In this document: positions 16,668 to 25,894 of the stretch, one piece after another
Layout of the letters: every line of letters starts with the position of its first letter
How positions within the stretch are numbered: the first letter of the stretch is position 1
Source: Acidobacteriota bacterium
Lineage (GTDB): Bacteria; Acidobacteriota; Holophagae; Holophagales; Holophagaceae
Direction: 5' to 3'
Assembly (NCBI GenBank): GCA_016213735.1
Contig: JACQZU010000027.1
Coordinates: 1 to 64,000 of the forward strand
Length of the DNA: 64,000 bases
The notes under the pieces: model-generated
What the model was told of the DNA's origin: nothing
The model's database searches: none
What the model saw: only the letters and a program-made list of their open reading frames with translations
Translations under genes and position numbers: made by a program

Positions 16668-18515
16668 TCATGACTTATTCATATCACACCAATTAGTGCC
16701 ACTTTTCCCATCAGAAATCATCGGAACATCGAATCCAACGCCAGCCATAGCCAATTTCAGAAGATTCATTTCATGGGTAACTTCACTTTTTGTAACGGAA
16801 ATCAACAGTTCGTCATGAACAGTAACAAGCAGATGGCCACGATGGGGGGTACGGTAATAGTTGAGAATCGCTTGCTTGGTGCAATCGGCCGCAGAACCCT
16901 GGATGAGAACGTTGATCATTTTGTATTCAAAAGTCCTCATTTCCCCATCTTTGTACACCGGCGATTCACAGTGATACTCGCGACCGCCCCAAGTGCGCAG
17001 TGGCTGCCTGCGCTCAGCCTTGGCCCGCATGGCCTGGTTGATCTCGCGGATGCCTGGGAACAGGGCCAGCACACCTTCCTTGATGGCTCTGGCAGTGGCG
17101 ATGTCAACTCCGCCTGACTCTGCCATCCGGCTTACGCCCATGCCATAAATCAGGCCGAACACCACTGTCTTGACTGGCTTTCGCTCAAGTCGGTAACCCA
17201 ACATTTCAGACAGTTGGGCGCGCACCAATTCGTGCAGGTCAAGGTCCGGCTTGGATGCGTAGGCACCGAACAGCGCGCCACCGGCGTACTCAGCCAAAAT
17301 GCGTAATTCCTGCTGAGAGTAATCCCGATCGATCAGGATGTGTCCTTCCTCGGGGACGATGTAGCGCCGGACCCTGGGCAGGACAGGCAGCGCGAAGGGC
17401 GGCGGCGTACCCTGCGGGAAGAAGTCAGGGAATCCCCCCGGGATGTTCTGGAAGTTGGGGGAACTGGACAGCCGGCCGGTCACCGCCCCGGCCGCCTTTC
17501 CCTTCTCGAAGTTGCGGGTCTGCGACCAGGAGGTATGAATGCGACCACCAGTGGCCTCCGCCTGCCGCAGCCAGGGTGTCATGAATGTCGCCAAGCAGGT
17601 CTTCAGGCTTGCACGGTATCCCAGGACTGCCTTGAGGGTCGGGTCTAGGACAGCCCGCGATAGGTTTTCCTTGTCGAACTTGTGCTTGCCGGTGGGAGTA
17701 AGATCCAGGAGGTCCAGATCAATTTTGTTGGCACGGCGCAAGGCGTCGAGCAGTTCCCGGCCCGCATCAAGGTTCAGGTCGGGCATCCCCAGCGTGAGGA
17801 GAATCCAGGCTTCCAGTTCCGTCTGGGCGCGAGTGAACCGCTCCACGTCCTCGGATAGGCGCTGAAGATCCACGGGGATCCCCCGGCGCTCATTTTCGAG
17901 GAGGATCAACATGAGTTCACGTTCCCGGTCGTAGGGTTCGACCATCCCCCTGTCGATGATCTCCGGCATGAGAAACTGGAACAGGGCGCCGGTGCGCTCC
18001 ACATCGCCCACCGCGTATCGGCCCACCAAGTCGCCGGGAGCCTGGGCGATGAAGGCCCCCCAGCCCTTCACCCCCTTTTGGACGATGCGGTGGTGGACGA
18101 GCCAATCATGGAGTTCCGTGGCCTCTTCCGGGGCGCGTCCGAGCAATCGCTCCGCCGAAGGCTTTAAGGCGAACGATGGCGCGTGGGGATCGCTCAGGAA
18201 GAGCAGGAATAGTGTGTCGTGGTAGTGATGCCAAGGCAGGCGGGGCATACCCATGTGTGTCTCCGCCACGTCGATGTCGAACTTGCCGTTGTGGAAGAGC
18301 AGGCCATCGGGATGGTCCCACACGGCCCGGAGTTCCGACTGCACCGCCTCGACCGTGGAGTTGTTGCCGGCAGGGTGATCAAACGCAAGGTATTTGGGTG
18401 GATGCCCAGGAATCTGGAGGGCAACCCCGACTGGAATAGGCGGGTATTCCGGCCGGGGCAGGATCGGATGGGTTTCAAAATCGATGACTACCGGCTGTGG
18501 GATGGGCGTAGCCAT
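16668..18515 (-). CDS. Family A DNA polymerase with 3'-5' exonuclease domain (phage/mobile-element type)
   Basis: The protein is 615 residues from MATPIPQP. Exonuclease motifs are IDFET (Asp12, Glu14), HNGKFDID and YAVGDVERT. Polymerase motif A is DRDYSQQELR, motif B RKPVKTVVFGLIYGMG and motif C VHDELL. It has no 5'-nuclease domain and is much shorter than cellular PolI (about 930), as in phages and plasmids. Its start overlaps the primase stop by one base (TAATG), so the two are coupled. A longer in-frame start at 18599 lies wholly inside the primase gene and has no family support. Codon use is less GC-rich than in the flanking genes. It probably replicates the element that carries it. Confidence 0.9.
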   Translation of the reverse strand: MATPIPQPVVIDFETHPILPRPEYPPIPVGVALQIPGHPPKYLAFDHPAGNNSTVEAVQSELRAVWDHPDGLLFHNGKFDIDVAETHMGMPRLPWHHYHDTLFLLFLSDPHAPSFALKPSAERLLGRAPEEATELHDWLVHHRIVQKGVKGWGAFIAQAPGDLVGRYAVGDVERTGALFQFLMPEIIDRGMVEPYDRERELMLILLENERRGIPVDLQRLSEDVERFTRAQTELEAWILLTLGMPDLNLDAGRELLDALRRANKIDLDLLDLTPTGKHKFDKENLSRAVLDPTLKAVLGYRASLKTCLATFMTPWLRQAEATGGRIHTSWSQTRNFEKGKAAGAVTGRLSSSPNFQNIPGGFPDFFPQGTPPPFALPVLPRVRRYIVPEEGHILIDRDYSQQELRILAEYAGGALFGAYASKPDLDLHELVRAQLSEMLGYRLERKPVKTVVFGLIYGMGVSRMAESGGVDIATARAIKEGVLALFPGIREINQAMRAKAERRQPLRTWGGREYHCESPVYKDGEMRTFEYKMINVLIQGSAADCTKQAILNYYRTPHRGHLLVTVHDELLISVTKSEVTHEMNLLKLAMAGVGFDVPMISDGKSGTNWCDMNKS

Positions 18516-21022
18516 TAGAATGGCCTGCCCTTCCGGGGAGCCGCACCCGGGGTACCAGGTGCCTCCACAGGACCGGTTGTGGCATCCGCCGTTCCGCAAC
18601 CGCCCAAGTCTGGTGCGGGTCCCGCGGTTGCGACAGGGTCACTGGTGGCGGAGTCTTCCGCAACCAGATCACCCTGGGTAGTGGCAGGATCCGCTTCCGC
18701 TACCTTGCCGCAACCCGGAGTCTCGCTCTGGGGCTTGGTCGGCGCGGGTGGCGGGGCTGGTATCCCCTCCACAGGAGGAAGGTACCTGTCGAACACTTCC
18801 AAAAATTCCACGCGAACGTAACCCTTGGGCGATCGACCACCAACCTTGATGCTTTTGCTGTGGATGCCGAATTCCCCAAGACGCTTTCCGAGCTGTCGGG
18901 CGGTAATGGGCTTGCCGTGCGAATACTCTCCCCAGGCCTTGCTGCTATCCGATGCGAGTTCCTTGATGAGATCCTCCGTGGTGATTTTTTCAACCTTCTT
19001 GGCTAAGAAAGCCCCCCGGATATCGGCAAGCAGTTCGATGGATGTGGAAGGTGAAACCGCCCCATCCTGGGATAATTTCAGGGCAGCATTCCTAGCGAGG
19101 CTGGGCCAGTCTCCACCGGCCAAATCTGCGATTGCCAGGAGGCTTTCCCAATTGTCCTGCGCCCGGTCGTGCAGTTCGTCCGGCAAGCTGGGGCGTGCTT
19201 CAGCCAGAAATGGACCAGCATCCTGCGCGAACCTAGCCAGTTTTGAGGCAAGATCGCTGAACAGCCGCGGGTCAGCATGGCGGAGGCGTTCACTTCTCTC
19301 CGATTGCAGTTTTCGGCGTAGCACGACAAGGATGGACCGATCGACGATTGTGGCAGACAGGTGGCCAATCCCCGCAATGGCCTTGGCTGCCCAGGTGGAG
19401 AACGGTACCGGGTCCTGATCTTCACCAACGCAGCGCCAAACATAGGAAGTCTGGCGTGTATGTCCAGAGTTGATGATGCCCCGGAGTTCTTCGTTCTCCT
19501 TCATGAACGCATCAGCCTCATCGATCAGCAGCGTCGGGCAGAACGCTTCGATCACGCGGTAGACCGCTGCAGGTGAAATGTTTGAAGCAACCAAGGCCCG
19601 GTAGGCAAGCCGGTTGATGAAATCAATAGCTTGGGTCTTACCGCAGCGGGGTTCGGGGGAGCTGAAGACAAGCAGCGGGGCCACCTTGAACCAAGTGATC
19701 AGCCATGTGAAGGCCACCCAGAGGGCAATGGCGATTCCCACTGCAGGATCCGCAACGACAAACCGATTGAAGGCCTGACGGATCTCCTCCAGGAGTGAGG
19801 CACCATCAACCGGCTCCGGCCAGGGCTCAATCTCCTGGAACACGAGGGGCTTGTGGTTTGTCGCCTGACCAATGGGGCGCTCGTTCTCCACCGCCTTGTC
19901 TAGGGCGCTCACTCGAATACCCAGGGCAGCAGCTTCTTGCACCCGCACTTGTTCATATTCCAGCGGAGCAAGTGCGGCCAGACGCTTCACCACATCAGCG
20001 GTGGTTTCGGGTGGCGGCTCGTGGGTCGTTCCTTCAATGCAAGCTCGGACAGCTTCAAGGCCCTGATCCAATGCCATGTCATTGAAGTCGGTGGCCTTTT
20101 CGGAGCGCCTGTCACCCCAGCAGGGCTGTACCATCCGGCCGCCCACAGCCCGGGCCGTTGCCGAAGCCAGAGTTAGCCCTGGGTTACCTTCGGAAAGGTC
20201 ATCATCAGCGCACAAGACGATTTCGTTGCCTGGGTATTTCGACCGGATCGCCTTTGCTACTGATTCCAAGTTGCCAGCGTCAAAGGCCACCACCACACAT
20301 CCTTCGGTAGCCTCGTGTACACTCGCGGCCGTAGCGTAACCTTCCGCGATGTAGATTGGCCCAGGGGTGACCTCCCCGATCCGGAAACTGCAGCCTTTCT
20401 TCCGACCGTGCTTCAGGAACAGCTTCCCGCCTTTGGGGTTGATAAATTGCAGGCTGGTGATTTCGCCATCGGCGTCGTAGAGCGGAATGAGCAAAGTTTC
20501 CCCGCGAACGCGGAGCCCATGAGACACGACCTTTTTCGTGGTCAAGTAGGGATGACTTCCGAAAGGTGTGGCTGACTCCCACAACTTCCTCGCCCTTGCT
20601 GCCGCGGCGGACCTGTGTGCCGCCTCATCCGCCTCGAACTGGATGCGATCGGCTTCCGCCTGGGTGTAAAAAGCGGACTCCTCCTCCGGCGTCAGGCTGC
20701 GGCCAAGGTCCGCACGCCAGCGGACCCAGCCGTGGCCATCAGCGTGGTTCTGGTAACCACCGCTGGGGATTGGGCCAGGACGGAGAAGGTATGCCCCATC
20801 CATTCCATTGCGCCCGGAAATTGGGGTGCGGTGGATATGACCATCGGCGGTGGGGGAATCGGGAAACACCAGTCCCCTCGCGGAGGCCGCATCCATGAAT
20901 TGGTTGACATAGAAGGCCAGGCTTGGCGAACCGAGTGGATTTCCATCGAAGTTGAAGCTGGAATCTGTCTGCATTGGGAACCTAAAATTGGAGTCGGAGC
21001 GAAAGGTGACCAGGCTGATCAC
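18515..21022 (-). CDS. TOPRIM primase / DUF3631-type helicase protein
   Basis: This protein is up to 835 residues (an alternative ATG at 20974 gives 819). The N-terminal part contains a TOPRIM fold: the Glu motif in IYIAEGYATA and the acidic pair in IVLCADDD. A C-terminal P-loop domain of the DUF3631 type has Walker A SSPEPRCGKTQ and Walker B PTLLIDEADAF. The last 90 residues are a Pro/Ala/Gly-rich tail. Such proteins prime and unwind DNA for phages and integrative elements. It sits directly upstream of, and is coupled to, the family A polymerase, making a compact two-gene replisome. The GTG at 21022 lacks a good ribosome site, so the start is uncertain. Confidence 0.82.
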   Translation of the reverse strand: MISLVTFRSDSNFRFPMQTDSSFNFDGNPLGSPSLAFYVNQFMDAASARGLVFPDSPTADGHIHRTPISGRNGMDGAYLLRPGPIPSGGYQNHADGHGWVRWRADLGRSLTPEEESAFYTQAEADRIQFEADEAAHRSAAAARARKLWESATPFGSHPYLTTKKVVSHGLRVRGETLLIPLYDADGEITSLQFINPKGGKLFLKHGRKKGCSFRIGEVTPGPIYIAEGYATAASVHEATEGCVVVAFDAGNLESVAKAIRSKYPGNEIVLCADDDLSEGNPGLTLASATARAVGGRMVQPCWGDRRSEKATDFNDMALDQGLEAVRACIEGTTHEPPPETTADVVKRLAALAPLEYEQVRVQEAAALGIRVSALDKAVENERPIGQATNHKPLVFQEIEPWPEPVDGASLLEEIRQAFNRFVVADPAVGIAIALWVAFTWLITWFKVAPLLVFSSPEPRCGKTQAIDFINRLAYRALVASNISPAAVYRVIEAFCPTLLIDEADAFMKENEELRGIINSGHTRQTSYVWRCVGEDQDPVPFSTWAAKAIAGIGHLSATIVDRSILVVLRRKLQSERSERLRHADPRLFSDLASKLARFAQDAGPFLAEARPSLPDELHDRAQDNWESLLAIADLAGGDWPSLARNAALKLSQDGAVSPSTSIELLADIRGAFLAKKVEKITTEDLIKELASDSSKAWGEYSHGKPITARQLGKRLGEFGIHSKSIKVGGRSPKGYVRVEFLEVFDRYLPPVEGIPAPPPAPTKPQSETPGCGKVAEADPATTQGDLVAEDSATSDPVATAGPAPDLGGCGTADATTGPVEAPGTPGAAPRKGRPF

Positions 21023-21057
21023 CCGAGGAGCCTTTCGGTCTCACGTGAAAGTGAGGA

Positions 21058-21091
21058 TGCCCCTGGGAAGATGCGCTTCTCCCCAGGGGCA
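21058..21091 (-). terminator. GC-rich stem-loop between element genes
   Basis: TGCCCCTGGG (21058-21067) and CCCAGGGGCA (21082-21091) form a perfect 10-bp stem with a 14-base loop. It is just past the stop of the 192-residue gene and before the primase gene on the minus strand. No T-tract follows, so it is a transcript-end or attenuation hairpin rather than a proven intrinsic terminator. Confidence 0.5.
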
Positions 21092-21096
21092 GGGTT

Positions 21097-21675
21097 CTAG
21101 TGCAACTGAGTCTTAGTGTTATTGAACTGGCGGGACATCTGATCGGCCTTGGCCAATGCCTCGATGAAAGGCCGAATGTCTCTCAAGCTCAAGGTGAGCC
21201 AATACGGTGTTTTCGACCAGTTTCCATCCAGCAGCTCGGCTACGGACAACTTGATGAACCATGAAACAGGAGAGCCCGTTCTAGCGTATTTACAGACCGC
21301 AACCCGCAGCTCGCGGTTCCCTGCCTCATTGGGAACACTGCCAACATGGGTGGTCTCATCCAACGAAGGGTTGTTGTTCGCCCCCTCAGTGATTTTTCCA
21401 GCCTTTGCACAGGTGGCTGCGACCGGGTAAGCCAGGCTTGCTGGAAACACCACCCCCCGAAGGAGGTCCTTCTTCCCATCGTTCTTGGAGAATGCAAGTG
21501 CGCGCACCCGCCCATGCTCGTTGATGGGTTCGAAGTAAAGCTCCAAAGATTCTGCATCCATTCGTCGGGGGATTGATGCAATCAAGCTTGCCGACGGCGG
21601 CGGAATCAGCTTTTCGAGGGAATCGGACGAACCGAGATCCGAAAGCAAGGTCCTGAAATCTGGCAGGTCACTCAT
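21097..21675 (-). CDS. Hypothetical protein of the mobile-element remnant
   Basis: This is a 192-residue protein of no family I recognise. It has no signal peptide or TM segment. The middle contains a stretch with conserved-looking aromatic and charged residues (SPVSWFIKLSVAELLDG). The start MSDLPDF has GGGAG 8 bases upstream and overlaps the excisionase-like gene stop by 8 bases. The position between an excisionase-like protein and the primase suggests a replication accessory or recombination role, which is only a guess. Confidence 0.6.
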   Translation of the reverse strand: MSDLPDFRTLLSDLGSSDSLEKLIPPPSASLIASIPRRMDAESLELYFEPINEHGRVRALAFSKNDGKKDLLRGVVFPASLAYPVAATCAKAGKITEGANNNPSLDETTHVGSVPNEAGNRELRVAVCKYARTGSPVSWFIKLSVAELLDGNWSKTPYWLTLSLRDIRPFIEALAKADQMSRQFNNTKTQLH

Positions 21676-21880
21676 CCGAGGCTCCCTTCTCGGAGGTCTT
21701 GAGCCCGGCGATCCATGCTGACTCATGTTCAGCAAGGACGACCGTGCGGGAGCCGATCTTGGTGGCGATCAGCTTCCCGCTTCTGATCTGCTCCCAAACC
21801 TTCCCTACTGAAATACTGAGGGATGCGGCAATTTCAGGGACGGAGCGGCCCCTCGGGGCCGGGGGTGAAGTGGGCTTCAT
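21668..21880 (-). CDS. Excisionase/MerR-like helix-turn-helix protein
   Basis: This is a 70-residue protein. The start at 21880 has a strong AGGAGG 5 bases upstream; the longer frame to 21946 does not. Residues RSVPEIAASLSISVGKVWEQ followed by IRSGKLIATKIGSRTVV form the HTH-plus-wing pattern of excisionases (helix_turn_helix_17 type). Such proteins direct excision or act as small regulators in integrative elements. It heads the operon with the 192-residue protein, primase and polymerase. No partner integrase is found in the window. Confidence 0.7.
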   Translation of the reverse strand: MKPTSPPAPRGRSVPEIAASLSISVGKVWEQIRSGKLIATKIGSRTVVLAEHESAWIAGLKTSEKGASDE

Positions 21881-22014
21881 GAAACCTCCTGTGTTTTCCG
21901 GTTCACGGGTCTCGTGATCGGTACACAGAGGTTCAGGTCGGGACACTCAATGGACCCGCATCTAAGCCGCCTCAATTCCGCTGCTCTTACCTCACATCTG
22001 TGAGACCAGGAGGC

Positions 22015-23325
22015 CTAACGAACAACGCCACTGAGGAAGGTTCTCCCAGGCGGCAACGGCCTGGAGCCGGGCATTCGGAACTCGCTACCCTGCGCAGGAG
22101 CCCGGGAAACCAAGTCTTCCAGGCCAGAGATCATCATCTGAAGACGGGATTGGGCTGGACCGCGGCTAATTGTATCGAGGTCAGTCCGTGTACGAAGATC
22201 CTGCATTAGCAATACCGCAGTTCTATAAGACAGCCATAGAAATGGGTCTGGAGAGTGTGGTGGTGCCCAGCCCGTTTTGTGCTTTTCCATGGGATCTCGC
22301 ATCAAGTCCAGGCCTGGCTCTTTTCCAGTGAGGCTGGTCAAGACCGTCCAGACCAACTTCTTCAGGTAGCGGGTTGGGTGGATTCCCTTTGTGGGTGGGT
22401 GGCTGGCGCAGTACAGGTCTCCATATTTTGGGACGCCCAACGGAGTATTCAAAGATTCCAGCAGGTTCGGCTTTGGGGCTGCTGCCTGGAGAATGGCTTC
22501 ACATTCCCTGATCAGCAGCAATACCGGGTAGCCACCCAAGAGGCCCTTGGCACTTTCTTTCTTGCGCACTCCGATAAATTCCCGCGGGCCGGCGGTTGAT
22601 ATGGGTTCTGGGGTTCTTGTGGCTTCGGCGTCAGGGGTGGGTTCGTCCACTCCTGTTTCAGGATTGAAAAAGGGTTGCGACGCCAATTCCAAGAGAGTTT
22701 CCAGTCCTTGAAGCTGGCTTGGCCACCATGGTTCGAGCCTTGGATCGGCGAGTCCCTCGGCATGGAACTTCAGGAACTCTACATCCTGTTGTGGTACTCC
22801 ATCCCAGTCCGATTTCTCAAGGCCTTTGTTATGTTCCTGTGCGCGTTTCTGGGCTTTCTCCAGGCCCAACTCCATCAAGCTCTTGGGGAACATGTATTCC
22901 GTACGGCTTCCCTCGAATGGCTTTTGCCATGCCCAATCTGATGCGAGGGCCCCGATCCTCCATCGAGCCTCTGGCGTCAGATTCCGAAGTTGCTCGGCTA
23001 GATTTCCTGCGGTCCGGGCCGCGGATTTCAATTCGCGTTTCACCGCCGTGGTGACGGTCTCGCGGTTTCTAGATTTGCTCCAAGCGGCGGATTCGATCTT
23101 GAAGGCGCCACAGGCAGCCAGGATCGCCCGCTCAATCCCAGCAAGAGTCAACTGGGCGCCATTTGGAGCTTCCGGCCGAGAACCACCTGGAGTGGCATCG
23201 AGAACGATGCACACCATTTTCTTGAGGTCGTCTGTGGCCGGAGCGGAAGCCACCTCAGGGTCAGCCCGATTCCTTTCGTCCTGGGGCTGCTGGTCCGATC
23301 GCTGGGATGGCTTTGAATGGTTCAC
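22015..23325 (-). CDS. Hypothetical protein of the mobile-element remnant
   Basis: This is a 436-residue soluble-looking protein of no family I recognise, with a GTG start and only a weak ribosome site. The first 30 residues are polar and disordered (Gln, Asp, Pro). A basic helical region follows (about 85-115). A Pro-rich linker (about 225-250) separates N- and C-terminal halves. No nuclease, HTH or P-loop motif is visible. It is the first gene downstream of tRNA-Phe in the element and shares the lower GC of its neighbours. A role in replication or regulation of the element is possible but not shown. Confidence 0.6.
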   Translation of the reverse strand: MNHSKPSQRSDQQPQDERNRADPEVASAPATDDLKKMVCIVLDATPGGSRPEAPNGAQLTLAGIERAILAACGAFKIESAAWSKSRNRETVTTAVKRELKSAARTAGNLAEQLRNLTPEARWRIGALASDWAWQKPFEGSRTEYMFPKSLMELGLEKAQKRAQEHNKGLEKSDWDGVPQQDVEFLKFHAEGLADPRLEPWWPSQLQGLETLLELASQPFFNPETGVDEPTPDAEATRTPEPISTAGPREFIGVRKKESAKGLLGGYPVLLLIRECEAILQAAAPKPNLLESLNTPLGVPKYGDLYCASHPPTKGIHPTRYLKKLVWTVLTSLTGKEPGLDLMRDPMEKHKTGWAPPHSPDPFLWLSYRTAVLLMQDLRTRTDLDTISRGPAQSRLQMMISGLEDLVSRAPAQGSEFRMPGSRPLPPGRTFLSGVVR

Positions 23326-23435
23326 AGCACAACTCTGAGGGTCAACTCAGAGTATGCCGGTTCATGGGCCGTCTTCGAGGACCGGTCTGCCTACTCTTCT
23401 TGCCCCAAAGTGACTTGGAAGTGACTACAGCAAGA

Positions 23436-23458
23436 AGCCCCGGGGTTCGCCCGGGGCT
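23436..23458 (-). terminator. Probable terminator of tRNA-Phe
   Basis: AGCCCCGGG and CCCGGGGCT form a perfect 9-bp stem with a 5-base loop, 17 bases past the tRNA 3' end on the minus strand. It is followed by a modestly T-rich run (TTCTTGCTG). It would end tRNA transcription before the element genes. Confidence 0.65.
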
Positions 23459-23474
23459 AGAACCGCATGATTAC

Positions 23475-23550
23475 TGGTGCCTGGAGCCGGAATCGAACCA
23501 GCGACACATGGATTTTCAGTCCATTGCTCTACCAACTGAGCTACCCAGGC
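23475..23550 (-). tRNA. tRNA-Phe(GAA)
   Basis: The full 76-base cloverleaf is visible. The acceptor stem GCCTGGG pairs with TCCAGGC and is followed by encoded ACCA. The D-stem is GCTC/GAGC, the anticodon stem is ATGGA/TCCAT with loop CTGAAAA (anticodon GAA at 23515-23517), and the T-stem is GCTGG/CCGGC with TTCGATT. The 3' end points towards the mobile-element remnant, the usual orientation for a tRNA used as an integration site. Confidence 0.97.
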
Positions 23551-23641
23551 GGGAAGGCCCAGACTAGCAGAGGGGGGCGCTTTTTCAAGTGCCGGAGGGC
23601 CGGATTTGGGGCATCCTCGATAGGTTCGGGAGAACTTGATC

Positions 23642-24319
23642 ATGGCCGTGAACCGCAACAAGGAAATCCAGGTCCAGCGCCCCGCCCAGAGCCTGGAACA
23701 TTTCAAGAGCAAGGTGGCCAGCGCCGAGGACGTGCCCTCGGGGATCCTCAAGCCGGTCCTGATGGGCGCCGGGGTGCTGGTGCTGGGCCTGCTGGCCTGG
23801 GGGGGCATCTCCACCATCCGGACCCGGGCGGTGGAACGCCACGAGGCCGCCCTGGCCAGCATCCTGCGCGAAGTGGAGGGCAGCGCCTCCAACCCCCTCG
23901 CCCCTGCCGACATGGAAAAGCGGATGCGCGAGAAGCTGCCCGCCCTGGAGGCCCTGGCCAGCGCCGCGCCCTCCTCCCGCAAGGCGGTGGCCCTGGGCCT
24001 GGCCGCCAAGTGGCGGCTGGCGGTGGACGGCAAGGCGACCCCCCCCGCGGAGGCCGGTGATCCCTGGGGCCGTCTGCGCCTGGCCCAGCAGAAGCTCGCC
24101 CTGGGCCAGGGACCGGAGGCCCAGGCCCTCCTCGCCCCGCTCCAGAAGGACGCCACCCCCCAGGAAGCCTGGAGCAGCCTCTTCTGGACCACCCTGATGG
24201 AGAGCCACCGCCTCACGGGGAACCGGGCCCAGGCCCTGAAGGACTTCTCGGAATACCGGGACCGCTTCAAGGCCCAGGGGGACCCCTTCGGCCTGGACAA
24301 CCTGCTCAAGAGCATCTGA
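23642..24319 (+). CDS. Membrane-anchored TPR-like protein, unknown function
   Basis: The protein is 225 residues from the ATG preceded by GGGAGAA. A short basic cytoplasmic N-terminus is followed by one TM helix (about 38-58; VLMGAGVLVLGLLAWGGI). The Ala/Leu-rich helical domain behind it has repeats like LRLAQQKLALGQGPEAQALLAPL that look like degenerate TPR units. The layout resembles YfgM-type cell-envelope proteins, but I cannot assign a function. It is separated from the nucleoside phosphorylase gene by 18 bases and probably co-transcribed with it. Confidence 0.7.
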   Translation: MAVNRNKEIQVQRPAQSLEHFKSKVASAEDVPSGILKPVLMGAGVLVLGLLAWGGISTIRTRAVERHEAALASILREVEGSASNPLAPADMEKRMREKLPALEALASAAPSSRKAVALGLAAKWRLAVDGKATPPAEAGDPWGRLRLAQQKLALGQGPEAQALLAPLQKDATPQEAWSSLFWTTLMESHRLTGNRAQALKDFSEYRDRFKAQGDPFGLDNLLKSI

Positions 24320-24337
24320 GGCCCCCGGGGGTACCCC

Positions 24338-25633
24338 ATGCGGATGTACGACCTCATCTACAAGAAGAAGATGGGGGGCGCCCTCACCCCTGAGCAGATC
24401 GCCTTCTGGGTGGAGGGGGCCGCCCAGGGGCGCCTTCCCGACGAGCAGAGCGCGGCCCTGCTCATGGCCATCTGCTGGCGGGGGATGGACACCGAGGAGA
24501 CCCTGGCCCTCACCCTGGCCATGCGGGACTCGGGGGACCGGGTGGACCTCTCCGGGATCCCGGGGGTCAAGGTGGACAAGCACAGCACCGGCGGCGTGGG
24601 GGACAAGACCACCCTCGTCCTGGGGCCCATCGTGGCCGCCTGCGGCGTGCCCTGCGCCATGTTCTCCGGGCGGGGCCTCGGCCACACCGGCGGCACGGTG
24701 GACAAGTACGCGGCCATTCCCGGCCTCCGGGTGGAACTCAGCCAGGACCAATTCCGGGAGAGCCTCCGCCGCACGGGCTTCGCCAACAGCGCCCAGACGG
24801 GCGACATCTGCCCGGCCGACCGCAAGCTCTACGCCCTCCGGGACGTCACGGCCACGGTGGAGAGCATCCCGCTGATCACCGCCAGCATCATGTCCAAGAA
24901 GCTGGCGGGCGGCTCCGACGCCCTGGTGCTGGACGTCAAGTGCGGGGACGGCGCCTTCATGAAGACGCTGGACGACGCCACCGCCCTGGCTCGCAGCATG
25001 GTCCAGGTGGGCCAGGCCCACGGAATGCGCATCAAGGCCCTCATCACCCGCATGGAAGAGCCCCTGGGCTGGGCCATCGGCAACGCCCTGGAAATCATGG
25101 AGGCCGTCGAGATCCTCAAGGGGATGCACGGCGAAGGGGACTTGGCGAGGATGAGTCTCCGCCTCGCCGCGGAGATGCTGGTGCTCGGAGGGGCGGCCCC
25201 GGACCTCCCCGCCGCCGAGGCCCGTGTGGCCGAGGTGGTGCGGAATGGCCGGGCCTTGCAGGTGTTCCGCGACTGGGTCCGGGAGAACGGTGGCGACCCC
25301 CTCGCCCTGGACGACTTCACCCGCCTGCCCCAGGCCTCCCACTTCATCAAGGTCCCCGCCCCCAGGAGCGGCTTCGTCCACACGGTGGACAGCCGCGCCC
25401 TGGGAATCCTGGCCATGGAACTCGGGGCCGGACGCCGAAACAAGGACGATCAACTTGATCTGGGAGTCGGCATCAGGGTCCATGTCCGGCCCGGCGACCG
25501 GGTGGAGCAGGGGCAACCCCTGGTCACCCTCCACGCCCGCGGCCCCGCCGTACCCCCCTGGCCCGAGGACCTGATCCAGGTTTTTGACCAGGCCCCTGAA
25601 GTCACCCCATGGCTTTTGGGGGAAATTTCCTGA
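24338..25633 (+). CDS. pdp: Pyrimidine-nucleoside/thymidine phosphorylase
   Basis: This 431-residue protein has the usual length and organisation of family II nucleoside phosphorylases. The signature KHSTGGVGDKTTL binds phosphate and FSGRGLGHTGGTVDK follows. SIMSKKLAGGSDALVLDVK carries the pyrimidine-contacting Ser and Lys. The C-terminal alpha/beta domain ends in a lipoyl-like fold (RVEQGQPLVTLHA). It splits uridine or thymidine with phosphate into base and (deoxy)ribose-1-phosphate in the cytoplasm, for salvage. Bacterial Pdp and DeoA are hard to separate without alignment, so deoA is the alternative name. Confidence 0.92.
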   Translation: MRMYDLIYKKKMGGALTPEQIAFWVEGAAQGRLPDEQSAALLMAICWRGMDTEETLALTLAMRDSGDRVDLSGIPGVKVDKHSTGGVGDKTTLVLGPIVAACGVPCAMFSGRGLGHTGGTVDKYAAIPGLRVELSQDQFRESLRRTGFANSAQTGDICPADRKLYALRDVTATVESIPLITASIMSKKLAGGSDALVLDVKCGDGAFMKTLDDATALARSMVQVGQAHGMRIKALITRMEEPLGWAIGNALEIMEAVEILKGMHGEGDLARMSLRLAAEMLVLGGAAPDLPAAEARVAEVVRNGRALQVFRDWVRENGGDPLALDDFTRLPQASHFIKVPAPRSGFVHTVDSRALGILAMELGAGRRNKDDQLDLGVGIRVHVRPGDRVEQGQPLVTLHARGPAVPPWPEDLIQVFDQAPEVTPWLLGEIS

Positions 25634-25894
25634 GGAACCTCATGTGACGAGGGGATTTTGTGAGGTGCGTCAAAGTCCCCGGAAGTTCCACAGCAATGGC
25701 CGCCTTTGCGTTTTTTCCACTTGCCATCGACGCCATTACCCGGGCAAATGGTAGGGTCTCCCAGGAATTATGGATCGACCCCTTCCTAATACTGCTGAAC
25801 AGCCTGTTCCCCACCGGGAGCCCCCCGAGGGTCTGGCCGTCCACCACCTGCCTTCCACCTGCGGCCCGACCGCACCTTTTCTAGGAGTTCCTCT

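Noticed and set aside
16221-23550. Direct repeat of the tRNA-Phe 3' end as an attachment site
   Set aside because: I compared the tRNA 3' segment with the region left of the polymerase gene and found no convincing copy. The element may extend beyond what I recognise or be too decayed.
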